Below, one piece after another: positions 1 through 11,893 of a stretch of 39,144 nucleotides of DNA. The DNA lies in contig NW_026516455.1 of assembly GCF_025602895.1 (NCBI RefSeq), forward strand, positions 1 to 39,144, in the 5' to 3' direction. The notes beneath the pieces were generated by a model. The model was not told the DNA's origin, did no database searches, and saw only the letters and a program-made list of their open reading frames with translations. Every line of letters begins with the position of its first letter. Position 1 is the first letter of the stretch. Made by a program: the position numbers and the translations under genes. Origin of the DNA: Polychytrium aggregatum. Lineage: Eukaryota > Chytridiomycota > Chytridiomycetes > Polychytriales.

Positions 1-3000
1 GTTGCGCTGGCTTCACACCATCGAGGCGAAGGCGCAGTCCTCGCCCTCAACGCTCGCTCGCTGTGTTGGCTCGTCCGTGCCGCTGATCTTCCACCGCAAT
101 TTCCACCCAATTTCCACCCACCCCGTCGCGTCGACAGGCCCGCAGCTCCTTCAACATGGACGGACTTTGCTGCCTACCAGGCGGCCGCCTACAGCGTCCG
201 TGACTACCTGATCGACCACTGGAACCTGACCCAGCAGTACCACGGCAGCAAGGACCCCAAGAGAGTCTACTATCTCTCGCTCGAATTCCTTCTTGGCCGC
301 ACCCTGGACTCGGCCCTCCTGAACCTCAAGATGAAGGACAGCTACAAGCAGGCCCTGCTCGGCATTGGCTTCCGAGTCGAAGACATCATCAACGAGGAGG
401 TCGATGCTGCCCTCGGCAACGGCGGTCTCGGTAGGTATCTGTGCCGCTCTCACGAACGCGTTTCGCTTGCATGTGGTGCCGTCACACCCGTGTCCATGAA
501 GGCTATGCATACAGTCGTATCACCACCCTGGCTGGCCGGCGGTGTCACTTGCACCAGCGATGTGGCCGATGCCGTTACTGACTCCAATCTCACAACTTTG
601 GCGATGGCTCGCCGACTTGATCGCCCGTGAAACTCCCGCGCCATCCCGCCTCACACACCAAATGCAGGCCGTCTTGCCGCCTGCTTCATGGGTGAGAATC
701 TACTCCGCTCCAGGCACGGTCTACCGTGCGTCTCGATGCTGCTTGAAATACTGACGCTCTATTTTGCTCTTCCATCGCCTCGCAGACTCGCTCGCTACCC
801 TCGACTACCCCGTACGTAGATGAGAGCAGCCCAGTCATTGCACATCGGTGCTTCAGTCCAGCGCTGCCCAATACCGGGGCAAGCAGAGTGCGGCTGCGTG
901 TGCTGACTCACTTCTCCTGCCTCCTATGAACTCCAATCTTGCTGCACAGGCTTGGGGTAAGCATACCCCCATAATAGGACGCGTGCTGGACAGGCGCGGC
1001 GTTGTCACGACTGTTCTTCGTCTCAACGGCACTAGTTCAGATGGCTTGGTGTACCGGACCGATGGCTTATCATTGCCTCTCTCTCAGGCTACGGCATTCG
1101 ATACACCTACGGTATCTTCCAGCAGCGCATCATTGACGGATACCAGGCTGAGTTCCCTGACTACTGGCTCAACTTTGGCAAGTATCATACGCGGCGCAGC
1201 AGCCACCGGTCTGTCGCAGTCAATCTCATCGCTCGCATATGCCCATGTACTTATCGTGTCGCCTTGCACCGGCTGTGGCGCGATCCAGGCAACCCCTGGG
1301 AGATCCAGCGACTCGATGTCTCCTACGACGTCCGTTTCCACGGCTACGTCAACAAGACTGTGGACACTCAGGGACACGCCCGATACAACTGGGAGGTGAG
1401 GCTGTGTGTGCACGATAGATCACGTCATTTTGCATCCACACCGTTCTGGGATGCCTGTTGCGGTATCGTATCTGCAGTACCAGCGGCAGAGGTGCTGTCC
1501 GCCGCACCACAACAGGCCAGCGCGGCCGCAACGATGCATCTGAATGATTGATCCTTCGTGCTGACGCTGACCGCTGGTTTCGCTCGCGTGCTCAACAGGG
1601 TGGAGACAAAGTCGTCGCCGTTGCCTACGACTATCCCATTCCCGGATTCGACACCAACAACACCATCAACATCCGTCTCTGGAGCTCCAAGCCCAAGAAG
1701 GAGTTTGACTTTGGTCTCTTCAACGAAGGCAACTACGACAAATCCGTCGAGGAGCAGAAGGGTGCCGAGAACATCACCTCGGTCCTGGTATGTCGCTGTC
1801 GCCTTGCCGGAGGTGCGCTATGGGTATAGTCCTGTTCCTGACAGTTACGTATCCTCTCCACCATCCGTCGCCCTCCCAACAGTATCCCAACGACAACCAC
1901 ATGGTTGGAAAGGTCCTGCGTCTCAAGCAGCAGTACTTCTTCGTCTGTGCTACCCTGAAGGGTATGTTGCTCGCCCCGAATCCATCTCACACGGCGCCTA
2001 CTGCCAGAGTGCCTGTGCTAACACTATTGTGCTTGACCCAGACATCATCCGCCGCTTCAGAAAGTCCCTGCGACCCTGGTCCGAATTCCCTGACCAAGTC
2101 TCGATCCAGCTCAACGGTAAGCAGCCGTCCATGGTGTCGCGCAACATTCACAATGTCGCGTTCTCCTGATCGAGCCGGCCCTGTAATAACCTCCACTTCT
2201 GCTCTCAGACACCCACCCGACTTTGGGGTAAGTTTGCAGGGAACCATGTTTTGCGCTGTCGATGTTCATACTAACGCCCGTCCTACCCGCAGTATCGCCG
2301 AGTTGATGCGCCTCTTGATCGACGAAGAGGGTCTTTCCTGGGACGATGCCTGGGGTAAGCGCTCGCTGGCTTCGCTGCATCCGGTTGGGGCTGATCTGCC
2401 GCTGTCATTGGGTTCTAATGGCCTGTCTCTGTGTTTTCAGATACTGTGTAAGTTGCCCCGACTGGATCGCCAGTCACACGGCATGCTGGATCTTCTCGTG
2501 CGCTGCCTGACCCCTGCTCCACTGATCCATCAGCACCAAGACGTACTCGTTCACCAACCACACGGTGCTGCCCGAGTAAGTGCTGCCGTATTTTCCTGCA
2601 TCCACGCTTGGATCTCCGCGACGTGCTCCTGACTCGACTGAATACGCTCCCTCCAGGGCTCTTGAGCGCTGGGCCGTCCCTCTTCTCCAGGACCTCCTAC
2701 CTCGCCACATGATGATCATCTTCGATATCAACCTGGTACGCGCATACTGTTAAACACCTGTTTGGGCGCCTCGTCTGTATCCATTTGTGAGCTTGCATAG
2801 AGCTGGTATTCACGGCTCTTGGTCCCAAACCCTAGTTCTTCCTGCAAGCTGTCGAGCGCAAGTACCCTGGCGACCGCGAAAGGTAAGACAGGCACAAAAC
2901 CCGCTACACTTTTCTATAGCGCGCATCCCCACATCTGCACATCTGCACATCTGCACATACCCTATGCCCATATCAACTCATGCTAATACCACAATATCCA

Positions 3001-5439
3001 CTGCCATTTAGACTGCGCCGCATGTCGATCATCGAGGAGGGCCACCCCCAGTACGTCCGCATGGCCTTCCTGGCTGTCGTCGGTTCGCACACTGTCAACG
3101 GTGTCGCCGCCCTTCACTCGAACCTCATCAAGTCCACGGTATGGGAGAGCATGACATCGCATGTCCGCCGCTTGGGGTGGTCCGCCCAGGGCTTTTGGGG
3201 ACGGAGAGCAACGATGGCCAAGGTTTGCTCGTGCAGTCGCTGATACGGGCGGCCGTCATGGGCTCCTTACTCTCGTAACAGATCTTCAAGGACTTTGTCG
3301 AGTTCTACGGCGATAAGAAGTTCACCAACGTCACCAACGGCATCACTCCCCGACGCTGGCTCCACCAAGCCAACCCCAAGCTCAGCGATCTGATTTCTGA
3401 GGTTCTAGGTGGCTCTGGTTGGATCAAGGTACGGCCGACCTGCGCTTGGATCACTTGACACCTCCACCGATGCATTGGGGACCCGCAAGGGCAGTTGATT
3501 GATTGGGGTACCGGATATCTCCGGCTGTGATTCACCGATGCTCACGCTCCGCGATCGCCTCTCTACATCCACACAGGATCTCGCCCAGCTCACTCGTCTC
3601 AAGGCGCACGCTGACGACCCTACCTTCCAGAAGCGTTGGATGGACATCAAGTACCAAAACAAGGTAGATGAGTCGTCACTGCCATAGCCTCTGGCTCCTG
3701 TTGCTCGGACACGATCTATCGATCGAACGCTTGTTAACCGCGCCATCTCCACCAGGCTCGCTTGGCCGACTACATCTCCAAGCACTGTGGCACGACCGTG
3801 TCTGTCGATGCTCTCTTTGATGTCCAGGTAGGTCCCATCGCGCACTCGGCTTAATACCAACGCCGCCATCTGGCCGCGGCGTGGTCCGTGACTCGGGGGG
3901 GGGGGAGAATTCTTGGATCTGACCCGTCTTTCCTTCTGCACCACAGTGCAAGCGCTTCCACGAGTACAAGCGCCAGTTCATGAACATCATGTCAGTCATC
4001 TACCGCTACATCCAACTCCAGAAAATGACCCCCCAAGAGCGCGAGAAGGAGGTGCCTCGTGTTGGTATGTAGGATTGGCGATGCCCAGCACTCGGCCGCC
4101 TGCTCGGGCGGATCCTGTCCCTTGCAGGCTCTAAACGGCCCTCCCGTATCCTGCACTTGCGATGATGGAGGAAAGCTGTGTCGGGCAGCAGAGGTCTTGT
4201 CGGTGATCCTAACACCTGCATCAATCACAGTCATCTTCTCGGGCAAGTCCGCTCCAGGCTACTATGTCGCCAAGTTGATGATCAAGCTGATCAACAATGC
4301 CGCCGAGGTCATCAACAAGGACTCTGCCACCAGCAAATATCTGAAGCTGATCTTCATCCCCAACTACAACGTCTCTCTGGCCGAGTTGATCATCCCCGCC
4401 AGCGATATCTCGCAGCACATCTCGACGGCCGGAACTGAAGCCTCTGGCACCTCTAACATGTATGGGCATGGGCTGCTGAGTGTGGACTGCTGAGCGTGGA
4501 TGTGGAGCTGGCGACCGGCCTTGCTCATGTTTGACGGTTTGTCTTGACAACAGGAAATTCGTGCTTAACGGAGGTATCATCCTCGGAACCGTCGACGGTG
4601 CCAACATCGAGATTGCCGAAGAAGTTGGAGACGAGAACATTTGGCTCTTTGGTGCCCTCGCTGATGAGGTCGAAGACTGCCGATATGATCAGACGTGAGT
4701 TTGTGCATCGACAATGCAGGGATGGAGCTGCTTCCTCCCGTTGAATCCTGCTTGGTCTCGAGAAAGCCCCAGGCTAATTGGGTCATATCAACGCCATCCA
4801 GCTACCACCGCATCGCCATGCACCCCAAGCTCGACGCAGTCTGCAAGAACATCCGATCGGGTGCCTACGGCGATGCCAACATCTTTGATCCTCTCTTGAG
4901 TAAGCGCGCGAGTGCCTGCCAGTGTGTGTCCAGTCTCTGCAGAGACACTTACAGCTACGGCCGCCCTTTTCTGCCACAGACACCCTCAACCACGACTACT
5001 ACCTGCTCAGCCGCGACTTTGGCTCTTGTAGGTTTCATTTCCTGCACTGTATCGCACACTTGTGTGGATGGCGTCGTCGATGAGCTGTTCAAACATGACT
5101 GCATCGGCGCACGGCGGCCCCATCCGGAAACAGGGCTGAGATGACATTCGATACGCTGTGCTGTTGCGGCCGCCGGCGACAAGCTGCAGCTTGCCCAAGC
5201 AGCTTCTTGGACACACAGGAGCGCCCGCCACTCATCCTGACATTGTCTCTCCTTCCTTGCCGTTCACAGACATCGATACTCAGGCCCAGATTGATTTGGC
5301 CTTCAAGGACAAGGCCAGGTGGGCCAAGAGATCCATCATGGCCACCGCGGGCATGGGCAAGTTCAGCAGTGACCGCTCGATCCAGGAGTATGCCGAGAAG
5401 ATCTGGAGAATCGCCCCACTCCGTCCCCCCAGCGCCTAA
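1..5439 (+). CDS. GPH1: Glycogen phosphorylase (5' partial, 26 exons in window)
   Basis: Phosphorolytic release of glucose-1-phosphate from cytosolic glycogen (GT35, PLP-dependent). Exons: <1-62, 146-430, 668-691, 786-811, 950-956, 1088-1177, 1289-1395, 1599-1787, 1883-1961, 2042-2116, 2209-2227, 2293-2354, 2441-2447, 2534-2575, 2657-2735, 2836-2882, 3012-3138, 3282-3428, 3577-3663, 3756-3827, 3947-4064, 4231-4459, 4554-4694, 4802-4899, 4980-5027, 5270-5439. Joined they keep one frame for 811 residues, close to the whole family length, so only the extreme N-terminus is missing. Visible family blocks: [97 protein letters not shown] and [10 protein letters not shown]. The last holds the PLP lysine (codon 4555-4557), split from GTSNM by an intron. 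The intron at 1178-1288 is GC-AG. Exons 5 and 13 are 7 nt each. The stop is TAA. Identity is certain; a few boundaries could shift by a few bases. Confidence 0.96.
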
Positions 5440-6061
5440 ACGCTTCGGACGGGCTGCACTCTGGTCCTCTCTGGCTCTCGAAAGCCGCCGAAGGAGCCTT
5501 GAGTGTCCCGGCTGTTTGTTCCGATTCAACATTTGATCTCTTTTTCTTTCCTTTCTTACCTCTTCCTCCCTCCTCTGTGCGATTTCCTCTCGTGTCGACG
5601 GGACTGGATCACTCCCGTGGCTCGTCGGCTTTTCCGCGAGCGCTTCGAACCCGCACCATTCCCCCTCCCTTCCTCTCTCTCTCTTCTTTCCTTTCTCCCT
5701 CTCTCCCGCTGCCGATGCTATGTGACCCTTGCGGCGGCGGTATCTGCCGGGCCGGTGGAGTCGCATCCACGCGATATTTGGTTTCTTGTGAGTTTGTGTT
5801 GAAACAGAAGATAAAGCACATACTGTCTGGTCATGGAGTCCCCGATACGATAGCTTGCAACGAGGGGAGGGAGGGCGGCTACAGCAAGGCCGTCCTGAAG
5901 CATGCCCCGAGGGATAATGATGTGGTGATCGTCTTTGGTAGTGAGTCAAGGCGTCCAAGCAAGGGTTATGCATCCAGCCTCAGGACACAGCGGTGTGCTC
6001 GGTACTTTGGGCTGACATATGGGATCGTGAGGGTGTCCCGTTTGCTCATGTGAAAAGTGTA
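5440..6061. other. Intergenic, pyrimidine-rich, between two convergent genes
   Basis: This holds the 3' ends of the phosphorylase (+) and the coiled-coil gene (-). The stretch 5535-5720 is strongly C/T-rich on the + strand with runs of T and of CCTCC. No protein family, RNA gene or transposon was recognised. The long minus-strand open frame that overlaps it is judged a shadow. Confidence 0.6.
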
Positions 6062-8117
6062 CTACAGATACTCGTCGTCTTCTTCGTCGTCAGACCACTC
6101 CAGGTCACCAAGCGACAGTCTCTGGAGCAGCCTGGTGGCTTGGTTGGGTGTTGATTCCTTTGGACCGGCTGCGGTGCTCGTCGGTCGGTCTCCGGCAGGT
6201 CCCAAGGCATTCAGGGCCAGCGAGCTTTGGACGACAGTGGGGTGGCTGTTGACCTGAGGAATGACCACTTTGGCCGAGGTCGAGGACGGCAGCGACCCGG
6301 CCACAGGCCCCGATGCCGCTGATCGGACGCTCTCGTGGGCCGAAGAGTCCTCCTTGACAAAGCCCAAGGTCTTTGCAACCGCCTGGAACTTGCCGCGAGC
6401 CAGGGCGCCTTCGACCGCAAGCTTTCGCTTCTCCATGGCCTCCTTCTTGCGCTCTTGTCGGAGCAGGCGCTCCTTCTTCTCCTTGGCCTTGATCCTCGAA
6501 ATCCGCAGCCGGACCATGTCTTCGCGCAGGATCTGCTCCCGTAACAGCTCCTTGTTCTTCTTTTCAAGGGCTTCCTTCTTCAAGAGCGATTCCTTGGTGA
6601 TCTGGATGTACCGCTGGAGCTCCTTTTCGAGGGTCCGATTCTCGTTCTCGATCGCAAGGGTGTGGTCCTCGAGATACTTTGCGGCTTTCTGGTGTTCAGA
6701 GCGGGGGGGGGTTGGATGCGATGCCGGTGGTCAGTGGCGAACAACCGTCTCCAAACAGTCACAGCTCGCGAGAGCTTGGGCCTCATGGGAGTGTACCTCG
6801 TGGGCGGCGGACTCCATCATCTTGATCTTGTTGTCGGCTTCTTTCTGGTGCTTCATGCGGGCCTCCAGTAGCTGCCGCTCGACCTCGGCGAGCTTGCGGT
6901 GGTGATCTGCCTCAGCATCCTGCATCTCCTTCTTGATCTTGGCGATCTCGGCCTCGTAGCGGGCACGCTTGGACTGCGGCGTGTGTGAGTATGTGAGTAT
7001 GTGAATATGTGAGTATGTGAGTATGTGAGTATGTGAGTATGTGAGTATGTGAGTATGTCAAAGCAAGTTGTAGTGATGCACAATATAATTCCAGAGGGAC
7101 ACTCTCTGGATGTCCCAGACAACGATACTCCCCTCTTCCCTTGGAAAGCAAACGCACCATCACATCTGAAAGACGCAGCATCTCCTCTTGCTTGGCTTCC
7201 AGCTTCATTTCCTGTTCGACCAGGAGAGCCTTCAGGCCTGTCCGCGAAACGCCAGGCAGATCAGTTATCTTCCGCCATTGCTACCACTTCCATAAAGCCG
7301 ACAGCGGATATATCGATAACCATGCCATACTTTCGATCATCTCGGCATTTTCAATTTCGCGCCGCTTCTTCCGCTCGACGAACTGCTCCAGTTCCTTCTT
7401 GTTGCACTCGACAAGCTTGTCAATCACCGCCTGTTTCTCCTCCTTCTTGGATTCGAGATAGCGGATGTAGTCGACCGAGTCCGTTTCGCAGCCCTTGAGC
7501 TCCTCTCGGTACCATTCGTTTTCCTTTTTGCTGGTTGGGGGGTGGGGTGGGGAATCGGCCGGAAGCGCCATGGCCCAATAACAGTGCGATTCAGTGCAAG
7601 GCGCTCTTGCTGTGGCAGAAGTGATGGACAGCCTCCCGCAGCTTTTGTGGTGATATAGACTTACTATCGCGCGCATTTGACTTTATACTCCTCAAGCTCT
7701 TTTTCGAGAAGATCGAGTCTACACAATATCGTGAGAAGAAGCCATCAGAAATGGCCGGGCTGCACGGACTGGGTCCGACTCTGATGATTTGGCTGCCCAA
7801 AGCACCACTGTCCTCGACACCGCACTCCTTCGTGAGCTGCCGCAAGCCAACGAGAATGCGACGCGGCAGCACCCTCACCTTTGCCTCAGCACATTTTCAT
7901 CAAGATCTTCCAGCTTCAGCTCGTTCGGATTGCTGCGCTTGCCCTTGATGAGGCTCTTGATCAAAGCGCCGGCCGGGGCCGAGTCTACTGGCTGCGCGGC
8001 TGACTTCTTTTTAGAGCCTTCCTTGCGGTAGGTCGTCGTCCGCTTGGAGAGGGCTGGTGGCTTCTGTTCGAAACGAACAGTGCCCTGCTGAACACCGGGC
8101 GCCGACGGAACGCTCAT
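6062..8117 (-). CDS. Coiled-coil protein, DUF4515-like (BBOF1/CCDC166 type)
   Basis: Six exons: 7879-8117, 7665-7718, 7331-7530, 7158-7237, 6797-6973, 6062-6688. All junctions are GT-AG and in phase, giving about 458 residues from ATG at 8117 to TAG at 6062. The N-terminal 80 residues are basic and low in complexity. Residues about 90-390 are nearly continuous coiled coil rich in K, E, Q and R. The block ENEWYREELKGC, followed by DYIRYLESKKEEKQAVIDKL and KKELEQF, resembles the start of the DUF4515 domain of ciliary proteins such as basal-body orientation factor 1. The C-terminus ends in an acidic DDEEDDEYL tail. A role at the basal body or axoneme is inferred from this resemblance and from the other flagellar genes nearby. 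The coiled-coil nature is seen directly; the family is tentative. The fourth intron contains an octanucleotide array. Confidence 0.7.
6983..7058. repeat. Octanucleotide microsatellite (GTGAGTAT)n inside an intron
   Basis: About nine head-to-tail copies of GTGAGTAT on the + strand with one A/G variant unit. The array lies within the intron between exons ending at 7158 and starting at 6973 of the minus-strand coiled-coil gene. It stops about 9 nt from the 3' splice site, so it occupies where the branch point and polypyrimidine tract would normally be; in the transcribed sense it reads ATACTCAC repeated. Confidence 0.9.
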
Positions 8118-8529
8118 AGTGGGAGTAGCGGTCTGTGGGGCTGGTATCGAAAGTCTATGACAGAAACGGAATTATCCGTCGAGGGTGGACTACTTTTCAA
8201 GCACGAGTGTAAACGGCTGACGTCCAGGCGCATTGGACAGAACCTCGGCCGAATCACGGAGCGCATGTTCGCTCTTGGCATTTGTTCCCTCGCAGCGATG
8301 GCGCCACCAAGCTGATTGGATGTGAAGGCACACGAATTGGACCGAGCCACTCTGTTTTTTTGGGTCCTGGTTCTGGATCCTGCACCCATCCCTCATCGCC
8401 AAACAGTGTATCCAAGGAGAGCGGGAAGCAAGCGAAATATCCGCACACTCCAAGAGATGCGATGACCCATAAAACAGACGGACGCTACGGCCTTTCCCGG
8501 GAGAGCTGTGCTGACATGCCCGCCGACTA

Positions 8530-8800
8530 CACTTTATTCAGAAAAAACGGGACAATATAGCCGTTTCCATGAACATGTAGTATGTGCTGTGCTCGCGTCA
8601 AGCAAAGCCACAAGAAATAAAACAGATCACTTTGGCAGCCTCCGAGTGAAGACCACCGGTCGCCCTCCGGTCTCCACAATCGACCTGCACACTGTGATCA
8701 TGTTGCGCGCCGCATTGACGTCGCGATTCCACACTGTCTGGCGAATGGTCATGGCCAGCGCGCGATAACATTGGGTAACAAAATATTCGATGAATGGTCA
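8530..8800 (-). mobile_element. Relic of a Fanzor/TnpB-type element, copy 1
   Basis: On the minus strand this matches 22468-22785 (+) over both ends: a left block containing CGAATATT and CGCTGGCCATGACC, and a right block from the ETG codons through TACTACATGTTCATGG to a TTTTTCTGAAT motif. The middle differs between copies. Here the middle codes for a RuvC-III-like motif (see 8627-8752). Both copies are too short to encode an active nuclease, so they are best read as different internal-deletion derivatives of one family. Terminal repeats or target duplications were not identified, so the outer limits are approximate. Confidence 0.65.
8627..8752 (-). pseudogene. C-terminal remnant of a Fanzor/TnpB-like RNA-guided nuclease
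   Basis: A 41-codon frame from ATG at 8752 to TGA at 8627-8629. It contains TVWNRDVNAARNM. The W-N-R-D-x-N-A-A-R-N pattern is the third RuvC motif of TnpB and Fanzor proteins, where the Asp is catalytic. It is followed by a short basic tail ending RRLPK. The zinc-finger part and RuvC I and II motifs, several hundred residues upstream in intact proteins, are absent. The motif is short, so this rests on one strong signature plus the repeat relationship with copy 2. Almost certainly non-functional. Confidence 0.6.
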
Positions 8801-8904
8801 AAAACCCGGGTGTCCCGTTTTTTATTGGATTGCCTGTAACCCAGTGCTAATTTCGCTGCGTAGCTACTCTCGCCCAACCTGTGTAATGCCTCGCGAATGT
8901 GCAG

Positions 8905-11571
8905 TTACATATCATTCAGACAGTAAATGAGATCATCAAGCTCTGTGCATGCCGTGCCGCGAGATCCAAGCGAATGCCCATCATCCACAGCTGATCCTCG
9001 ATTTGCCGGTTTGTGAAACTGAACAGGACGGGTTTGGCGGACGATGCGATGCTTTTCTGCAACTAGACGGGTGGGTGGGGTTTCCTTGGCTCTCAGAGTA
9101 CGCTGAGGCTGCGACGAAGCTTGCTGCTTTGGATAGTATTCCCCCGGGGAATCGCGGGTGGGGATCGAGTCCGACTCTCTATCGCCGATCGATTCAAGGA
9201 TTGACGAGAGCGACTGGACCATTGAAGTATCTGTTGCAAAGAGCAAGCTCTGGTCTGGCCGCGACGCACACGGATACGACATCGAATCACTGGCCTCTAT
9301 TTGGTCAGAGGAGAGGATCGGCTCAATTGGTTTGGGTTGGAATACATGTAGCCGGGTATTTGGAAGAACGGCAGATGCCCGGGCAGCGGGGGCAGCGTGA
9401 GGTACCGCAAAGCGTATGGCAGGTGGGATATAGTCGGGGGCATCCCAGCCTCCGGCATGGCCAAGATTGCGATTGTGCAATTGGTGGGAATGGCGAGCTT
9501 CAGGATATTGACGATGTGGCGGATACGGCTGCGACCGAAGGTACCTCGAGTTGTGTCCGTGAAGCTGCTGTTTGTTGCGCGAAGACTTCGAGATGCTGGT
9601 TGGTGGATGGAGGTGCCGGGCATCGACAAAGTCGATTGATTGTTGCCGAATCGGACTGGGTGGACGAGGTGCACACACGCTCCGCTTGATCTTGCTCGGT
9701 GGGCTCGGCTGCGAAACAGATATCTGGCGATCGAGCGCTTTGGGTCCCGGCTCTCGTCGCCGATGGTTGTGAGGGCCCAGCGCTTCCTGTCGGATAGACT
9801 GTGGGGACGACTCTGAGCCTGTGTCGTGCCAGTCGTCAGTGCTATCGACTGTATGCTTTCGCCCTGACGAGGATCTTGCGTGTGCTGAGCCGGCCCGGCC
9901 ATGATCTCTGCTTGGCCTCGTCCGCCCTGGGAGTCGCGGTGACCCTTCAGAGAGGGCCTGCGACGCAGGACTGTCGCTAGCCCAGGACAGAACAGGAGAT
10001 TCTCGATCGCGGATATCGGCTTGCTCTTTGTGATTGTCATGGTTCGATACCGACGTAAACTCGGATGGGGTTACGGATTCAGACGAGTCAGAGTCAGAAG
10101 CTTCGCTACGGGAGTGGCTCGGATTGGACGGGCTGTGGGAGCGAGCAACCTGCAGCAGCCGGCTGACTTGCGCTTTGACAGTGCCGGACGACCGCGGCTT
10201 TGATATGGGCTCGCTGTGGCTCGAATCTGAGACTGGGGTGACTGTGAGAACCGGGGCAGACGAGCTCGTCTGGAGATCACATCCGGGAGTGCCTCTTCGT
10301 CGCCGCTCCAAAATCGCCATCAGCAATCGCTGCATCGATGTGGTTTGCTCAAACGACAGCGAGGGGTCGGCTTCGATGGAATCGCCAAGAGATTCGTGCG
10401 GAATCGATTGGCTGGACGAGTTCGGCGCGGCTGTTGAGATGGTCTGAGAGCCTTTACCCGCTACCAACAAGGCCTGTTGATGAGCCTCAATCGACGACTG
10501 CAGCAAGTCCTGGAGCTTCTGGAATTCTTCCTGATGATCCAAAGAAATCGTTTGGCCGAGCGAGCGGAGGGGCAAGCATGGCAGCGACCATGGAATTATA
10601 ACGTGAGAATGTTTTTACATTCAGCCAGAACCCACGGGCGACTCCACGAACCTTTAGCAATGCTCTAATGCTGTCCTCCAGCTGCTTCACGAGCAGTCCG
10701 TCATGATCGGCAGAGTCGCCCCGAGTCTCGATCTTCTGGTTTTCGGCCAAGTACTGGTCTGCGAGACTTTGAGCACTCTGAAGCGACTCCAGTAGCTCTT
10801 CCCAGGCAGAATAGATGGGTATGGAGGGTGTTCAGATCAGTCGGTGTGAACGCTATCCCCGAGGCAAGCTCGTTCGCTGCTCTTCCTTGCAGTTTCATCC
10901 AAGTCGCTGAATATGCGGTCAGCCATGACTATATCCGCAGAGGTGATGCTCACACCGTAGCCCAACGCCAGAAAGGCAGCTCGCACGATCCTACCTGAGT
11001 ACTTGACCTGGGAATCGCTGACTTCCCGTCGGGCGTGATCCAGATCGGCTCGAACAGTAGCATTCTGGCTCTCGAGCTGTTTGAGCGCTGTCCCCAGCCG
11101 CTGTCTCGATTGCTCCGAAACCGCCAGCTGATGGATGAGAGCGAGAAGTCTTCTTCGGTCTGAGTTGCACAGGTTCGAGAATGTGCCGGAGAGACCGATA
11201 CGATCGATTCCTTTCGCCTCCGATGGCTTTGTCGCCGATGGCTTCGTCTTCGTGTGTGCCCGAGAGCTCTCGGTGGGCTGTGAAGGGAAAGTCGTGCGGA
11301 TCGTAGATTCGTCCGCCCGGAGCGATTGAGTCCCAGCCGTCTGGAACTTGGGGGGCTGGGGCCGAGATCCGAGCGATGAGCTTGCAGCCTTCTTGGCTGG
11401 AGCAGGAAGCGTCGAGTTCCGTGACGAAAGGAATGGCTGTGCTGCAGACGCAGCCGCCCAGTCGAGGAGCATATTGGGTAGACTCGATAGCTGCGGGAAG
11501 CCCGGGCTCTTTTCCGGAGCCACGGAAATCCACGATGGATGGTGGGTCTTTGGCGCGGCAGAGGCATCCAT
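8905..11571 (-). CDS. Unknown Ser-rich protein with coiled-coil segments
   Basis: Not recognised with confidence. Proposed exons: about 10852-11571, 10652-10795, 8905-10530, all joining in phase 0 for about 800 residues. The first donor is ambiguous: a GT at 10850-10851 or a GC donor next to 10891 would both keep frame. The second intron uses a weak GTTCGT donor. The ATG at 11571 is the first in frame. Residues 1-110 are low complexity. A helical segment follows (DRRRLLALIHQLAVSEQ, then a heptad-like stretch), then LLESLQSAQSLADQYLAENQ and EEFQKLQDLLQSSIEAHQQA. The remaining about 500 residues are disordered, rich in S, R, P and H. The spacing of the first helix faintly recalls ADIP/SSX2IP (Msd1) centrosomal proteins, but too weakly to name it. 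Confidence 0.5.
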
Positions 11572-11893
11572 GGTCTGGGGGCGATCCAAGCCGGAACCAG
11601 GGCAGAGGCCGTTCCAGTCGGCACGAACACCCTGGGAAAGCGCACGACGCGGCGAGGGCCGGTCGGAGGTCGGAGCAAGCAGCAAGGGGCGCGCCGGCGC
11701 CGTGCGACAGCAGCAGGCGCGCCGCGCTCATTAATCCCGCCAAATGAATTGATTTCATATGGCCGGCAGCGAGCCCGGTTTTGCCTTTGCGGCCGTTCTT
11801 GCTGGCGACCAAGTGCCGGCTGTGGGTGCCGTTCCTCGCCCGCGCCGACCATCGTCTGTTCCCTCGCACCCCGATATCCAAGCCGAGCCCAAA
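11572..11893. promoter_or_regulatory. Divergent promoter region
   Basis: Only 322 bp separate the minus-strand start at 11571 from the plus-strand start at 11894, so the two genes must share a bidirectional promoter. No clear TATA box is visible. An upstream in-frame ATG at 11759 (+) could extend the NDUFA11-like protein by 45 residues, which would narrow the gap to 187 bp. Confidence 0.5.

Noticed and set aside
5089..5973. 294-codon minus-strand frame across the phosphorylase 3' end
   Set aside because: It overlaps the last phosphorylase exons and the pyrimidine-rich intergenic tract; the Arg/Lys/Glu-rich sequence comes from the C/T-rich strand bias.
6983..7058. Octanucleotide array as a CRISPR or telomere-like array
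   Set aside because: Units are contiguous without spacers and the unit is not a known telomere motif; it sits inside an intron.
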